Below, one piece after another: positions 32,906 through 41,244 of a stretch of 53,755 bases of DNA. Source of the stretch: DATDCV01 sp036524155. GTDB lineage: Bacteria > Verrucomicrobiota > Verrucomicrobiia > Limisphaerales > UBA8199. The stretch lies in NCBI GenBank assembly GCA_036524155.1, contig DATDCV010000357.1:1-53755 (forward strand). Direction: 5' to 3'. Numbering within the stretch: position 1 is the first letter of the stretch; each line of letters starts with the position of its first letter. The notes under the pieces are model-generated. The model was given only the letters and a program-made list of their open reading frames with translations, was not told where the DNA came from and ran no database searches. Position numbers and translations under genes: made by a program.

Positions 32906-33003
32906 CTCAGTCTTGGGTCGGAGCGCCGAGTTGCACTCGGCTTACAGGCGCGTGTTGGCGCGCTTAAGCCGATTAGAAATCGGCGCTCCGACCCAAGACT
33001 GAG
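32906..33003 (+). repeat. 98-bp dispersed palindrome, copy B (best fold)
   Basis: The outer arms are perfectly complementary over 19 bp (CTCAGTCTTGGGTCGGAGC to GCTCCGACCCAAGACTGAG). Inside are two hairpins with perfect 7-bp stems and 3-nt loops: GCCGAGT/ACTCGGC around TGC, and GCCGATT/AATCGGC around AGA. The middle contains a third, partial hairpin (GCGCG facing CGCGC, bracketed by CTTA and TAAG). Predicted shape: four-way junction, cloverleaf-like. Confidence 0.93.
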
Positions 33004-33096
33004 CGGATACGGGCAAGAACGGATCAGGGGTGGCGTCGCACGTTCCTTGATTTGCGGGGCCTCCTTTCCATAAATCTCACGCCGATAGTAATCAGT

Positions 33097-33198
33097 CCTC
33101 CTCTCCCCCTGCCCTCTCCTCCAGAGGAGGAGAGGGAGTAGACCGAGCGTCTGGTGCCCCTCTCCGCCTTTGGGGGAGAGGGGAAAGGGGAGAGGTGG
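33097..33198. repeat. CT/GA-rich palindrome, copy 3 (full length)
   Basis: Second full-length member of the family, with both hairpins and closing arms, 102 bp. It lies 93 bp from palindrome copy B in the same intergenic region. Confidence 0.85.
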
Positions 33199-33314
33199 CC
33201 GCAGTGGTCGGAAGGGATGATGGTCCCGCTGCACGTTAGTTTGATAATAGGGATAATTATGCTACCTATTAGACGACACGAAATCATGTCCGCACCGACG
33301 CGTTGATCCCCGCC

Positions 33315-34502
33315 ATGAACACTCTGATCGAAAAGGTCGCACGGCCCCCACAAGGGAGTATTTACTCGCGCAAGAACCCGTTTTGGGCGGAGTTGATACG
33401 TCATGACCGGCTGACGAAGCCGGGCTCGTTGAAGGACACGAGGCATTTTGTGCTGAGCCTGGCCGGCAGTGGGCTGCGTTACGCACCGGGCGATTCCTTG
33501 GGCGCCTTTGGCCGGAACTCTCCGCAACTGGTAGATGAACTGCTGGAGTTGCTGGATTTCGATCCCGAGACCCCGGTGAACGATCCCAAAGGCCAGCCCA
33601 CGAAGCTGCGGACGACGCTGCTGCTGGACTACACGTTGAATCGGGCCAACCGGAAGGTGATGAGCGGCCTGGCGGAGCGAGTCCCCCAGGGCGAGCAGCG
33701 CAATCGGCTGATGGAGATCCTCGACAACAGCGATGTGCTTTCGGAGTACCTGAACACTCGGGATTATGTGGACGTTTTGAAGGAGTTCAGCGAAGCGCGA
33801 TTCGCCACCGCGGAGGGTTTCCTGGCGCATCTCAGCCCGGTAAACCCGCGGCTCTATTCGATCGCATCCTCACCCCAAGCACATCCGGGGGAAGTGCACC
33901 TTTGCGTCGCGATCGTGCGGTATGACACTCATGGCCGTCCTAAGAAAGGCCTGGCGTCGGGTTTCCTCGCCGATCACGCGGATATGTTCGTGAAGGATAT
34001 TCCGGTGTATGTGCAGGAATCCCGGACCTTCCGGCTGCCGGCGGATGACGCGGCGGACATCATCATGGCAGGCCCCGGGGCCGGCATAGCGCCGTTCCGG
34101 GCATTTATCGAGCAACGGATCGTCGAGGGAGCCCGTGGCCGGAACTGGCTGTTTTTTGGCGAGCAGCACCCGGCGACTGATTTTCTGTACGAGGAGGAAC
34201 TGCTGGCGTGGCAAAGGCACGGCAAGCTGCACCGGTTGGACCTGGCATTTTCGCGCGACCAGGAGCACAAGATCTACGTGCAGCACCGGATGATGGAACA
34301 AGCCAAAGAACTGTGGGACTGGCTGCAAAACGGAGCGTATTTTTACGTTTGCGGCGACGCCAAGCATATGGCCAAAGACGTTCACCAAGCGCTGATCGAG
34401 ATCTGCCGGGCGCAGGGCGGGCTGTCCGCCGAGGCGGCCGCCGAACACGTTAACACCACGCTGATGAAAACCGAAAAGCGGTACCTGCGGGATATTTACT
34501 AA
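33315..34502 (+). CDS. Stand-alone CysJ-like FAD/NADPH reductase
   Basis: A 395-residue protein of the sulfite reductase flavoprotein/cytochrome P450 reductase type. It covers the FAD-binding and NAD(P)H domains only. The FAD motif RLYSIASSP is present (R-x-Y-S), with the later KGLASGFLAD region. The nucleotide-binding part shows GPGAGIAPFRAFIEQR and FFGEQHPATDFLYEEEL, and the C-terminal motif YFYVCGDAKHMAKDVH ends with TEKRYLRDIY, as in CysJ. A flavodoxin-like FMN domain is missing; the enzyme would need a separate electron carrier or partner. The ATG at 33315 is used; a TTG 12 bp upstream is possible. The neighbouring genes give no clear sulfur context. Confidence 0.88.
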   Translation: MNTLIEKVARPPQGSIYSRKNPFWAELIRHDRLTKPGSLKDTRHFVLSLAGSGLRYAPGDSLGAFGRNSPQLVDELLELLDFDPETPVNDPKGQPTKLRTTLLLDYTLNRANRKVMSGLAERVPQGEQRNRLMEILDNSDVLSEYLNTRDYVDVLKEFSEARFATAEGFLAHLSPVNPRLYSIASSPQAHPGEVHLCVAIVRYDTHGRPKKGLASGFLADHADMFVKDIPVYVQESRTFRLPADDAADIIMAGPGAGIAPFRAFIEQRIVEGARGRNWLFFGEQHPATDFLYEEELLAWQRHGKLHRLDLAFSRDQEHKIYVQHRMMEQAKELWDWLQNGAYFYVCGDAKHMAKDVHQALIEICRAQGGLSAEAAAEHVNTTLMKTEKRYLRDIY

Positions 34503-34547
34503 GTGTTCCGGTGAGGCGAGGAGCGCGCCGGACGGTTCGGCGAATTT

Positions 34548-35324
34548 TCACTGATCAATGCGGGCGAGAAACTCCTGGGCGAGCAATTCGTAGGCGGCGG
34601 CGCCGGTGCTGTATTTGTCGTAGTGAATGATGGGTTTGCCAAAGCTGGGCGCCTCGGCGAGCCGGGTGCTGCGCGGGATCAAAGTCTCAAACACTTTTTC
34701 GGCGAAATGTTCGCGCACCTCGCCGACGACCTGCTGCGAGAGTTTGGTGCGGCCGTCATACATCGTCATGACCACACCGGTTAGCTCGAGGCGCGAGTTG
34801 ACGCCGGAGTCATGGAGTTGGGCCAGGATCCGGTTGAGCATGGAGATACCCTCCAAAGCGTAGTACTCGCATTGGAGCGGGACCAGCACGCCGTTGGCGG
34901 CGGCGAAGGCGTTCAGTGTGAGCACTCCGAGCGAAGGCGGGCAGTCGACGAGGATGACGTGGTATTGTTGGGCGTCGACGATCGGTTGGAGCGCGCGCAC
35001 GAGGCGCAGGAGATGGTTTTCGGCGCGGGCCAACTCGAAATCCGCACCGCACAAATCGACTTCGCTCGGGATTACGTCGAGGTGTTCGAAACTGGTCTTT
35101 TGGATCTTGGCGGCCAAATCGCCATCGCCGAGCAAGACGCGATAGGCGCTGGCGCCGTCGATTTTCTCGAGGCCGACTCCGCTGGTGGCATTGGCCTGGG
35201 GGTCAAGGTCCAGCAACAGGACGGGGCGGCCCAGGGCCGCAACGCACGCGGCCAGGTTCACCGCCGTCGTTGTCTTTCCGACACCGCCTTTCTGGTTGGC
35301 GACGGCAATGACTTTCGTAGGCAC
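34548..35324 (-). CDS. ParA-family ATPase (Soj-like)
   Basis: A 258-residue deviant Walker A ATPase used in chromosome or plasmid partition. The Walker A motif KGGVGKTT lies at about residues 11-18, with Walker A' LLLDLDPQANAT. The Walker B-like VDCPPSLGVLTLNAF is typical of Soj. The start GTG at 35324 (VPTKVIAVANQKGG) puts the N-terminus at its usual position; an ATG at 35405 would add 27 residues. No parB lies beside it, and the downstream gene is convergent. It is divergent from hpf. Confidence 0.9.
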   Translation of the reverse strand: MPTKVIAVANQKGGVGKTTTAVNLAACVAALGRPVLLLDLDPQANATSGVGLEKIDGASAYRVLLGDGDLAAKIQKTSFEHLDVIPSEVDLCGADFELARAENHLLRLVRALQPIVDAQQYHVILVDCPPSLGVLTLNAFAAANGVLVPLQCEYYALEGISMLNRILAQLHDSGVNSRLELTGVVMTMYDGRTKLSQQVVGEVREHFAEKVFETLIPRSTRLAEAPSFGKPIIHYDKYSTGAAAYELLAQEFLARIDQ

Positions 35325-35414
35325 GGCGGCAGATGTAATGAAAAGTGGCGGGTGATTCAAGCCTTGCGCGTACTTTCGCTGGATTTTATCGAAACCCGGC
35401 CTCATGATAGGACC

Positions 35415-35768
35415 ATGAACTTGATCCTTTCGACGCATAATTTACGCCTGTCCAAGGCCATCGAAGATCACCTTATGGACCGCATCGAGAAACTGGAGCA
35501 CCTGGACCGGTTCGCGACAGCCGCGCGTGTGACGCTGGAGCACGACAAGACTAAAGCGGCGGAGCGGCAGTTCTCCTGCTCCATGAGGATCTCCCTGCCC
35601 GGGCCCGACCTTTTTGCCGAGGACGTCGAAAGCGACCTGTACACGGCGATCGACATGGTCGCGAAGAAAATCGAACAACAAATCCGCAAGCGCCATAATA
35701 AGTTCAAGGCGCGGAACGTAAAGGTGGCTTCTCGCGGGAAACGCAATCGGCAGGAGGCGGGCTCGTAG
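35415..35768 (+). CDS. hpf: Ribosome hibernation promoting factor
   Basis: A 117-residue short HPF/YfiA protein, which binds the 30S subunit and helps make inactive 100S dimers (HPF) or inhibits translation (YfiA). The fold is indicated by NLILSTHNLRLSKAIEDHL at the start, MRISLPGPDLFAEDVESDLYTAIDM in the middle, and a basic tail RKRHNKFKARNVKVASRGK. The ATG at 35415 starts directly at the family N-terminus. It lacks the C-terminal domain of long HPFs. Confidence 0.93.
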   Translation: MNLILSTHNLRLSKAIEDHLMDRIEKLEHLDRFATAARVTLEHDKTKAAERQFSCSMRISLPGPDLFAEDVESDLYTAIDMVAKKIEQQIRKRHNKFKARNVKVASRGKRNRQEAGS

Positions 35769-35841
35769 GCGGCGGGCACTTTGGTGATCTAGCGGGGTTC
35801 TCAGGGCGCGCGGAAAGGGCCCCGAAGGTCCCCGGATTTGC

Positions 35842-37089
35842 ATGATCCTAAGAGCTCAGGTCGTGTTGCCGATTACCGGGCCTCCCATCCGCGATGGCGT
35901 CGTCCGCGTAACCGGGAGGAGGATCCGGGGCGTGACGCGATGGCGTGAACTGCCGGCGGCCCAGAAACGGAGGGCTGTGGACCTGGGCGATGCGATCCTG
36001 CTGCCCGGCCTGGTTAACGTCCATTGTCACCTGGATTACACGCACATGGCCGGGCAGATACCCCCTCCGAAGCTGTTTACCGACTGGCTGAAGGTAATGG
36101 TCGCGACCAAGGCCGGCTGGAGCCTTGAGGATTACGCGGCATCCTGGGAAGAGGGTGCACAAATGCTCTTGCGCTCGGGCACGACCACCGTTGCGGATGT
36201 GGAAGCCGTCCCTGAATTGCTGCCCCGGCTGTGGCATACAACGGCGCTGCGGGTGATCTCGTTTCTGGAGATGATCACCATCGGCAACCGCCGGTCGCCG
36301 CCGGTTGTGCTGCGCGACACTCTAGCGAAAGCACGCTCGCTGGAGGGCGGACGCGACCGCGTTGCTCTCTCCCCCCATGCGCCCTATACCGCTCTGCCCG
36401 AGTTGCTCCGCCTCAGCGCGCGAGTGGCGCAAAAGCACAGCATGCTGCTCATGACCCACGTGGGGGAATCGGCGACAGAGTACGCCATGTTCATGGAAGG
36501 CGCAGGCGAAATGTACGACTGGCTTGCGCGTAGCGGACGGGACATGTCGGATTGCGGCGGTCGCTCCCCGGTGCAGCACCTCAGCAGGTCGGGGATGCTA
36601 AGGCCTAATCTTATCGCGGCGCACGTTAATTACTTAGCTAAAGGGGATGCCGGGCTGCTCGGGAGGGGAGGCGTCAGCGTAGTTCATTGCCCGCGGAGCC
36701 ATTTCTATTTTCAACACGCCGCTTTTCCGCTGCGGCGCCTCGTCCGCGCCGGGGTGAACGTATGCCTCGGGACCGACAGCCTGGCGACGGTTTACCGAAA
36801 ACGCCAGGAAAAGGTCGAGCTGGATATGTTCGCCGAGATGCGGGCGTTGAGCGCGCGCGAGCCGGGCCTTTCCGCCAGGAGCATTGTCGAGTTGGCGACG
36901 GTCAACGGCGCGCGCGCGTTGCATTTGGAGGGCAGCGTTGGCGAACTGACTCCCGGCGCGCTGGCGGATATGATCGCGATTGCGCCGGGCACGGAGGTTC
37001 CGGACGCATATGAGGCCGTCCTGCAACACCGAGGGCCTGTATTGGCCAGCATGATCAGCGGCCGGTGGGCCAAAGCTCCAGCGAGGTGA
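35842..37089 (+). CDS. Amidohydrolase-family deaminase/hydrolase (substrate unknown)
   Basis: A 415-residue metal-dependent hydrolase of the amidohydrolase superfamily (cytosine/aminodeoxyfutalosine-type group). The first metal site is VNVHCHLDYTHM. Later metal and active-site residues are SPHAPYTA, LMTHVGES, IAAHVNYL and LGTDSLAT. The C-terminal STARSIVELATVNGARAL-like stretch, with GELTPGALADMIAI, completes the second beta-domain. It is closely coupled to bioF (the bioF ATG shares one base with its stop) and should be in the same operon. Whether it feeds biotin synthesis is unknown. Confidence 0.87.
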   Translation: MILRAQVVLPITGPPIRDGVVRVTGRRIRGVTRWRELPAAQKRRAVDLGDAILLPGLVNVHCHLDYTHMAGQIPPPKLFTDWLKVMVATKAGWSLEDYAASWEEGAQMLLRSGTTTVADVEAVPELLPRLWHTTALRVISFLEMITIGNRRSPPVVLRDTLAKARSLEGGRDRVALSPHAPYTALPELLRLSARVAQKHSMLLMTHVGESATEYAMFMEGAGEMYDWLARSGRDMSDCGGRSPVQHLSRSGMLRPNLIAAHVNYLAKGDAGLLGRGGVSVVHCPRSHFYFQHAAFPLRRLVRAGVNVCLGTDSLATVYRKRQEKVELDMFAEMRALSAREPGLSARSIVELATVNGARALHLEGSVGELTPGALADMIAIAPGTEVPDAYEAVLQHRGPVLASMISGRWAKAPAR

Positions 37090-38306
37090 TGAGCCCCTTT
37101 GACCAGGAACTGCAGTTGCGGCTGGCCTCGCTCCGTCAGCAAGGGCTTTATCGCGAACTGCGCTGCATCGACACGCCCCAGACGCCCAGGATCCGGAGTG
37201 GCGGCAAAATGTTGCTGAACTTCTCCTCGAACGACTATCTGGGCCTGGCGAATGAGCCCGCGCTGAAACTGGCCGCACGGACGGCAGTCGAGCGCTACGG
37301 GGCCGGCACAGGGGCTTCCCGCCTGATTTGCGGGTCCCTCGCGCCGCATCATGAGTTGGACGACACGATTGCCAGGTTCAAAGGCGTGCACTCGGCGCTG
37401 AGTTTCGCCACCGGCTATGCGGCGGCCCTGGGCACTATCACCGCGCTGGTTGGCAAGGGCGATGTCGTTGTGATCGACAAACTGGTCCATGCCAGCATCG
37501 TGGATGCAGCGCGGCTCTCGGGGGCTAGACTGCGGGTTTTCGCGCACAACGATCTCGGAGTTTTGGAAGAGATTTTGAGATGGGCGGACAAAAGCGCCAG
37601 GTCCGCAGCATCGATTGGCCCGAGGAGCAGGATCCTGGTTGTGACAGAGTCGGTCTTCAGCATGGACGGGGATCACGCGCCCTTGCAGGAGATGGTTGCG
37701 CTGAAAGAAAGGTACGGCGCGTGGCTGATGGTGGACGAGGCCCATGCGACGGGGTTGTATGGGGCCAACGGGCGCGGCCTATGCGAAGAGCTTGGCGTGA
37801 GCCAGAATATCGAAGTGCAGATGGGCACGCTCGGAAAAGCTCTGGGCGCTTCAGGCGGTTACATCTGCGGCTCGCGAGCATTGATCGAATTCCTCATCAA
37901 CAAGGCTCGGTCCTTCATTTTCTCGACGGCTCCCGTTCCTGCGGCCGCAGCCGCCGCGGCGGAAGGCCTTCGTCTCGTCATGTCGAACCTGGGGGAACAG
38001 CGGCGTTCCTCACTGTGGCAGCGGGTTGCTGCCCTGAACTCCGGCCTGGGCCCCCAGGCTTCCCGGTGGAAGAGCGCCATCCTGCCTCTAATCATCGGGA
38101 ACGAGTCCAAGGCGATCGAGGCCGCCACGGCTCTCAGGGACGCGGGGGTATTCATTCCGGCGATCCGGTATCCGACGGTGGCCCGAGGTGCTGCCAGGCT
38201 GCGTGTCACGGTAAGCGCCAGCCACACCCGCGACGACATTGGGCAGCTTCTCGGGGCGCTGGCGGCGTTGAATCTCGAGTCCCTCGACATTACCGCCGAT
38301 GAATAA
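37089..38306 (+). CDS. bioF: 8-amino-7-oxononanoate synthase (KAPA synthase)
   Basis: BioF condenses pimeloyl-ACP/CoA with L-alanine to KAPA in biotin synthesis. The 405-residue PLP enzyme (alpha-oxoamine synthase) has NFSSNDYLGLAN near the N-terminus, the active-site HASIVDAARLSGA, VDEAHATGLYG (cofactor-binding Asp and His) and the PLP lysine Lys250 in GTLGKALGASGG. The start ATG shares its A with the last base of the amidohydrolase stop codon (TGATG). bioA overlaps its end by 8 bp. bioB, bioC and bioD are not in the window. Confidence 0.93.
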   Translation: MSPFDQELQLRLASLRQQGLYRELRCIDTPQTPRIRSGGKMLLNFSSNDYLGLANEPALKLAARTAVERYGAGTGASRLICGSLAPHHELDDTIARFKGVHSALSFATGYAAALGTITALVGKGDVVVIDKLVHASIVDAARLSGARLRVFAHNDLGVLEEILRWADKSARSAASIGPRSRILVVTESVFSMDGDHAPLQEMVALKERYGAWLMVDEAHATGLYGANGRGLCEELGVSQNIEVQMGTLGKALGASGGYICGSRALIEFLINKARSFIFSTAPVPAAAAAAAEGLRLVMSNLGEQRRSSLWQRVAALNSGLGPQASRWKSAILPLIIGNESKAIEAATALRDAGVFIPAIRYPTVARGAARLRVTVSASHTRDDIGQLLGALAALNLESLDITADE

Positions 38307-39837
38307 GCTGGCCAAGTTGGATCGGAATTACGTCTGGCATCCCTTCACGCAGATGCGGGATTGGCTCAGGCGAGAACCGATTGTTATTGTAGCAGGCAAA
38401 GGTCCCGTCCTGCGCGACGTCGCCGGCAGGGAGTATCTGGATGCCAACTCATCCATTTGGACGAATCTGCACGGCCACAATCACCCCCGGATCAACGCGG
38501 CAATTCGAGGCCAGTTGCGCAAGATCGCACACAGCTCCGCACTCGGTCTGGCCAACGAACCCGCCAGCCTTTTGGCGGAGCAACTCATCAAGAGCGTATC
38601 ACGGAGTCTCAATGGGGCGGCGGATCACCCAACTGCACTAAGACGCCCGCCGCGTGTGGAAGATCCGGGCCGGCTTACGTCGGCTGCCACGCCGCTTGTC
38701 GGGGAGTCGCGGCAGCCGCGGTTGAACAAAGTGTTCTTCTCGGATGACGGTTCCACCGCGGTCGAGGTCGCGCTCAAACTAGCCTATGAGTTTGCCCGTC
38801 GAAGCGGGATGAGCCAGAGCCCGCGCTTCTTGTCAGTCCAGGGCGCATACCACGGCGATACCGTCGGCGCGGTTTCGCTCGGGCACATCGACCTGTTTCA
38901 CAAAGCCTACAGAGGGCTCTTGTTTCCGACGGACAAAGTCCCTGCGCCATATTGTTACCGTTGTCCTTATAACCGCGCGAAACCCGAACGCGCCGACGCC
39001 CGGGATTACCGGCAGTGCCGCTGGGAGTGCCTGGGGGTCCTGGAGCGTAAATTCGCGAGACAGAAGAAGAAGGGAAATCCCTACGCGGCATTTGTTGTCG
39101 AACCGTTAATTCAAGGAGCCGCCGGCATGATTCCTCAGCCACCCGGCTGGTTATCTCGCGCCAGTGCGGTGGCGAGAGATTACGGTGCGCTGCTCGTCGC
39201 GGACGAAGTCATGACGGCGTTTGGCCGCACGGGGGTGAATCCAGGGGGGCGCACCGATGTTCGTCCCCCGCTGTTTGCATGTCAACGGGAGGATGTGGTT
39301 CCGGATTTCATGGCGCTAGCCAAAGGGCTGACGGGCGGATATTTGGCCATGGCGGCAACGCTGACCACTGAGAGGGTGTTCGAGGCGTTTCTCGGGGAAT
39401 ATCACGAATTCAAAACCTTCTTCCACGGTCATAGCTACACCGGAAACCAGCTTGGAGCGGCTGCGGCGCTGGCCAGTTTGGAGCTACTCAGTAGTCCGGC
39501 GAGCATTCGGGCGCGCGAGCGCCTGGAGGGAGCACTCGAGGACGAGTTAACCAGTCTGTGGGTAAATCCCCACGTGGGCGACATCCGACGGGTCGGGTTG
39601 ATTGCGGGCATCGAGTTGGTTCAAGACTGGCGAACTCGCGAACCGTTCGACCTCCGCCGGCGCGTAGGAATTCGCGTTTGCGAAGCGCTGGCGAGACGGG
39701 GTGTCCTGACGCGGCCCATCGGCAACGTCATCGTCCTGATGCCGCCCTATTGCACGACGCCCCTCCAGGTGCGATGCATCGTCAAGGCGCTCGAGGCGGC
39801 AATCCCCGAAGTTCTGAGCGCTCGGAGAAATCGGTGA
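38299..39837 (+). CDS. bioA: Adenosylmethionine-8-amino-7-oxononanoate aminotransferase
   Basis: BioA converts KAPA to DAPA using SAM as amino donor. The 512-residue enzyme has YVWHPFTQMRDW, FSDDGSTAVEVALK, the pyridoxal-site VADEVMTAFGRTG, and PLP lysine Lys342 in LAKGLTGGYLAMA. The C-terminal block TRPIGNVIVLMPPYC is typical. It is longer than the usual approximately 430 residues. An extra low-complexity stretch of about 40 residues lies near position 105-140 (HPTALRRPPRVEDPGRL...), and a C-x2-C...C-x3-C group (CYRCPY..., then CRWEC), which also occurs in several bacterial BioAs, sits mid-protein. The start overlaps the bioF end by 8 bp. Confidence 0.93.
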   Translation: MNKLAKLDRNYVWHPFTQMRDWLRREPIVIVAGKGPVLRDVAGREYLDANSSIWTNLHGHNHPRINAAIRGQLRKIAHSSALGLANEPASLLAEQLIKSVSRSLNGAADHPTALRRPPRVEDPGRLTSAATPLVGESRQPRLNKVFFSDDGSTAVEVALKLAYEFARRSGMSQSPRFLSVQGAYHGDTVGAVSLGHIDLFHKAYRGLLFPTDKVPAPYCYRCPYNRAKPERADARDYRQCRWECLGVLERKFARQKKKGNPYAAFVVEPLIQGAAGMIPQPPGWLSRASAVARDYGALLVADEVMTAFGRTGVNPGGRTDVRPPLFACQREDVVPDFMALAKGLTGGYLAMAATLTTERVFEAFLGEYHEFKTFFHGHSYTGNQLGAAAALASLELLSSPASIRARERLEGALEDELTSLWVNPHVGDIRRVGLIAGIELVQDWRTREPFDLRRRVGIRVCEALARRGVLTRPIGNVIVLMPPYCTTPLQVRCIVKALEAAIPEVLSARRNR

Positions 39838-39849
39838 GCGAGCCAGCGG

Positions 39850-40500
39850 TTAGGGCCCTGCTCCCAGGATCGTAGCGATCTCGGCATAGCCGCTGACGAC
39901 GAAATCCGCTTCTCGCAATTCTGCGGCAGGGTGAGTGTTGGTGACTGCGATTACGCGCATGCCAGCGGACTTGCCTGCGGCAATGCCCGGCTTGGAATCC
40001 TCGATAACCCAGCAGTCGGCTGGCGCAACCGCGAGCAACTCCGCCGCCCTAAGGAAGATGTCGGGGGCGGGTTTGCCTCGCTTGATTTCGGAGGCGCTGA
40101 CGGTCACCGGGAAGAAACGTCGCAGGTCCCCCAGGTTCAGGACCTCATCCACAACGGCGCGCTCGGAACCTGAGGCCAGCGCAAGTGCATGCCGGGGCGC
40201 GATAGCCTGTAAGAGCTCGAGCAGCCCCTCAAAGAGCGGTCGCTCGCGGCGAATGATTTCGACCACGCGCTGGCGCTTCATCGCGAGGAGTTCCTCCAGC
40301 TTGCAGGACGGTTTGTGCTTGGCGACAAAATCCACCCACAACTCGTGATCGGAACGGCCAACGTAATCGGCGAACTTGATTCCATGAGTCTGGCCATAGC
40401 CAATCTCGCTGACAACGTCCAGGAACGCGCGTTCGTGACGTGGTTCGCTGTCGACGATCACGCCGTCCATGTCGAAGATGACCGCGCGAGTTTCCTTCAT
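39850..40500 (-). CDS. HAD-superfamily phosphatase/phosphoglucomutase-like
   Basis: A 216-residue HAD hydrolase of the beta-phosphoglucomutase/phosphatase type. Motif I is VIFDMDGVIVDSEP (two Asp), motif II is ALASGSERA, motif III has the Lys in EIKRGKPAPDIF, and motif IV is CWVIEDSKPGI. The cap domain follows motif I, as in the type I group. Start ATG at 40500 overlaps the EVE gene's stop by 4 bp (ATGA), so the two genes are probably co-translated. The substrate cannot be told from sequence. Confidence 0.9.
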   Translation of the reverse strand: MKETRAVIFDMDGVIVDSEPRHERAFLDVVSEIGYGQTHGIKFADYVGRSDHELWVDFVAKHKPSCKLEELLAMKRQRVVEIIRRERPLFEGLLELLQAIAPRHALALASGSERAVVDEVLNLGDLRRFFPVTVSASEIKRGKPAPDIFLRAAELLAVAPADCWVIEDSKPGIAAGKSAGMRVIAVTNTHPAAELREADFVVSGYAEIATILGAGP

Positions 40501-40913
40501 GCGTCCCGGGTTCGGCCCAATTCGAGAAGGCGCTCGAATTCTGCTTTGGCCAGCGGTATGACCGAGAGGCGGGGCTGCCTGACCAGCAGGATGCATTTCA
40601 GCAGCGGCTCCGCCCTGATCACGGCGAGAGTCACGGGCTGCTTGAACGCTTTGAGAGGAGCCAGATCCACGCAAACCCAATCTCCCTCGGCGGCGGTGGG
40701 GTCCGGGTATGCAGCCCTCGCTACGCGGGCGATGCCGACGACTTGCTTCTCATCGCCGCTGTGGTAGTACAGGATCCGGTCACCTTTCTTCGTGGCCCGA
40801 AGATTATTTCTCGCCTGAAAATTCCTCACCCCGGACCAGGCTGTGCGCCGGTCTTTGACCAAGGCAGTCCACGGGTAATCCTCAGGTTCCTGTTTTACCA
40901 GCCAGTAATTCAT
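40497..40913 (-). CDS. EVE-domain protein
   Basis: A 138-residue EVE domain protein (PF01878, related to PUA-like folds that recognise modified bases). The start MNYWLVKQEPEDYPW is the typical N-terminus; an in-frame ATG three codons earlier is also possible. WSGVRNFQARNNLR, GDRILYYHSGDEKQVVGIARV and the C-terminal PRLSVIPLAKAEFERLL follow the family. Stand-alone EVE proteins have been linked to modified-DNA restriction and RNA quality control; the function is not known here. It overlaps the HAD phosphatase gene. Confidence 0.9.
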   Translation of the reverse strand: MNYWLVKQEPEDYPWTALVKDRRTAWSGVRNFQARNNLRATKKGDRILYYHSGDEKQVVGIARVARAAYPDPTAAEGDWVCVDLAPLKAFKQPVTLAVIRAEPLLKCILLVRQPRLSVIPLAKAEFERLLELGRTRDA

Positions 40914-41011
40914 CGAAGGCATTTTGAGAGGTCTTCCACAAAAGTCACGTGTGATATGCGGCACCTTTGCACTACAAGTCCTTCTACTGACTGATGGCGC
41001 ACGCCGAACCG

Positions 41012-41109
41012 GTCAGTCTTGGGCCGGAGCGCCGAGTTGCACTCGGCTTACAAGCGGCTGTCGGCTCGCTTAAGCCGATTAGAACTCGGCGCTCCGGACC
41101 AAGACTGAG
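41012..41109 (+). repeat. 98-bp dispersed palindrome, copy C
   Basis: Same orientation as copy B. The outer arms have two mismatches, and the second inner hairpin carries one (GCCGATT facing ACTCGGC). It lies between the EVE gene and the exported aminotransferase gene, which are divergent. Confidence 0.9.
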
Positions 41110-41230
41110 CAGATACGCCCCCGCACATTCGCTATTGTCTAGGTTCGGGGGCCTGACATATATTGCCGTTGAATCCGGACGACAGACGAAAATGACTTGG
41201 CCTGCGCCCCATACCTCAACAATGTCATGA

Positions 41231-41236
41231 ACAGGA
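41231..41236 (+). promoter_or_regulatory. Ribosome binding site setting the aminotransferase start
   Basis: AGGAAG sits 8 bp before the ATG at 41245, which supports that start over the in-frame ATG at 41227. Confidence 0.6.
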
Positions 41237-41244
41237 AGCAAATT

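Larger units (their letters stand above)
32668..33314. other. Divergent intergenic region with two repeat families
   Basis: This 647-bp region lies between gcvT (leftward) and the CysJ-like gene (rightward). It holds copy B of the 98-bp palindrome (32906-33003) and CT/GA-rich copy 3 (33097-33198). Two GATAAT direct repeats sit at 33243 and 33252. No gene is supported here; open frames over the repeats are artefacts of their composition. Confidence 0.6.

Noticed and set aside
33024..33830. Leftward frame across CT/GA copy 3 and the flavoprotein gene
   Set aside because: Antisense to a clear gene, and the repeat gives Ser/Pro-rich low-complexity translation.
36792..37745. Leftward 317-codon frame across amidohydrolase and bioF
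   Set aside because: Crosses two real genes on the opposite strand and shows no domain pattern.
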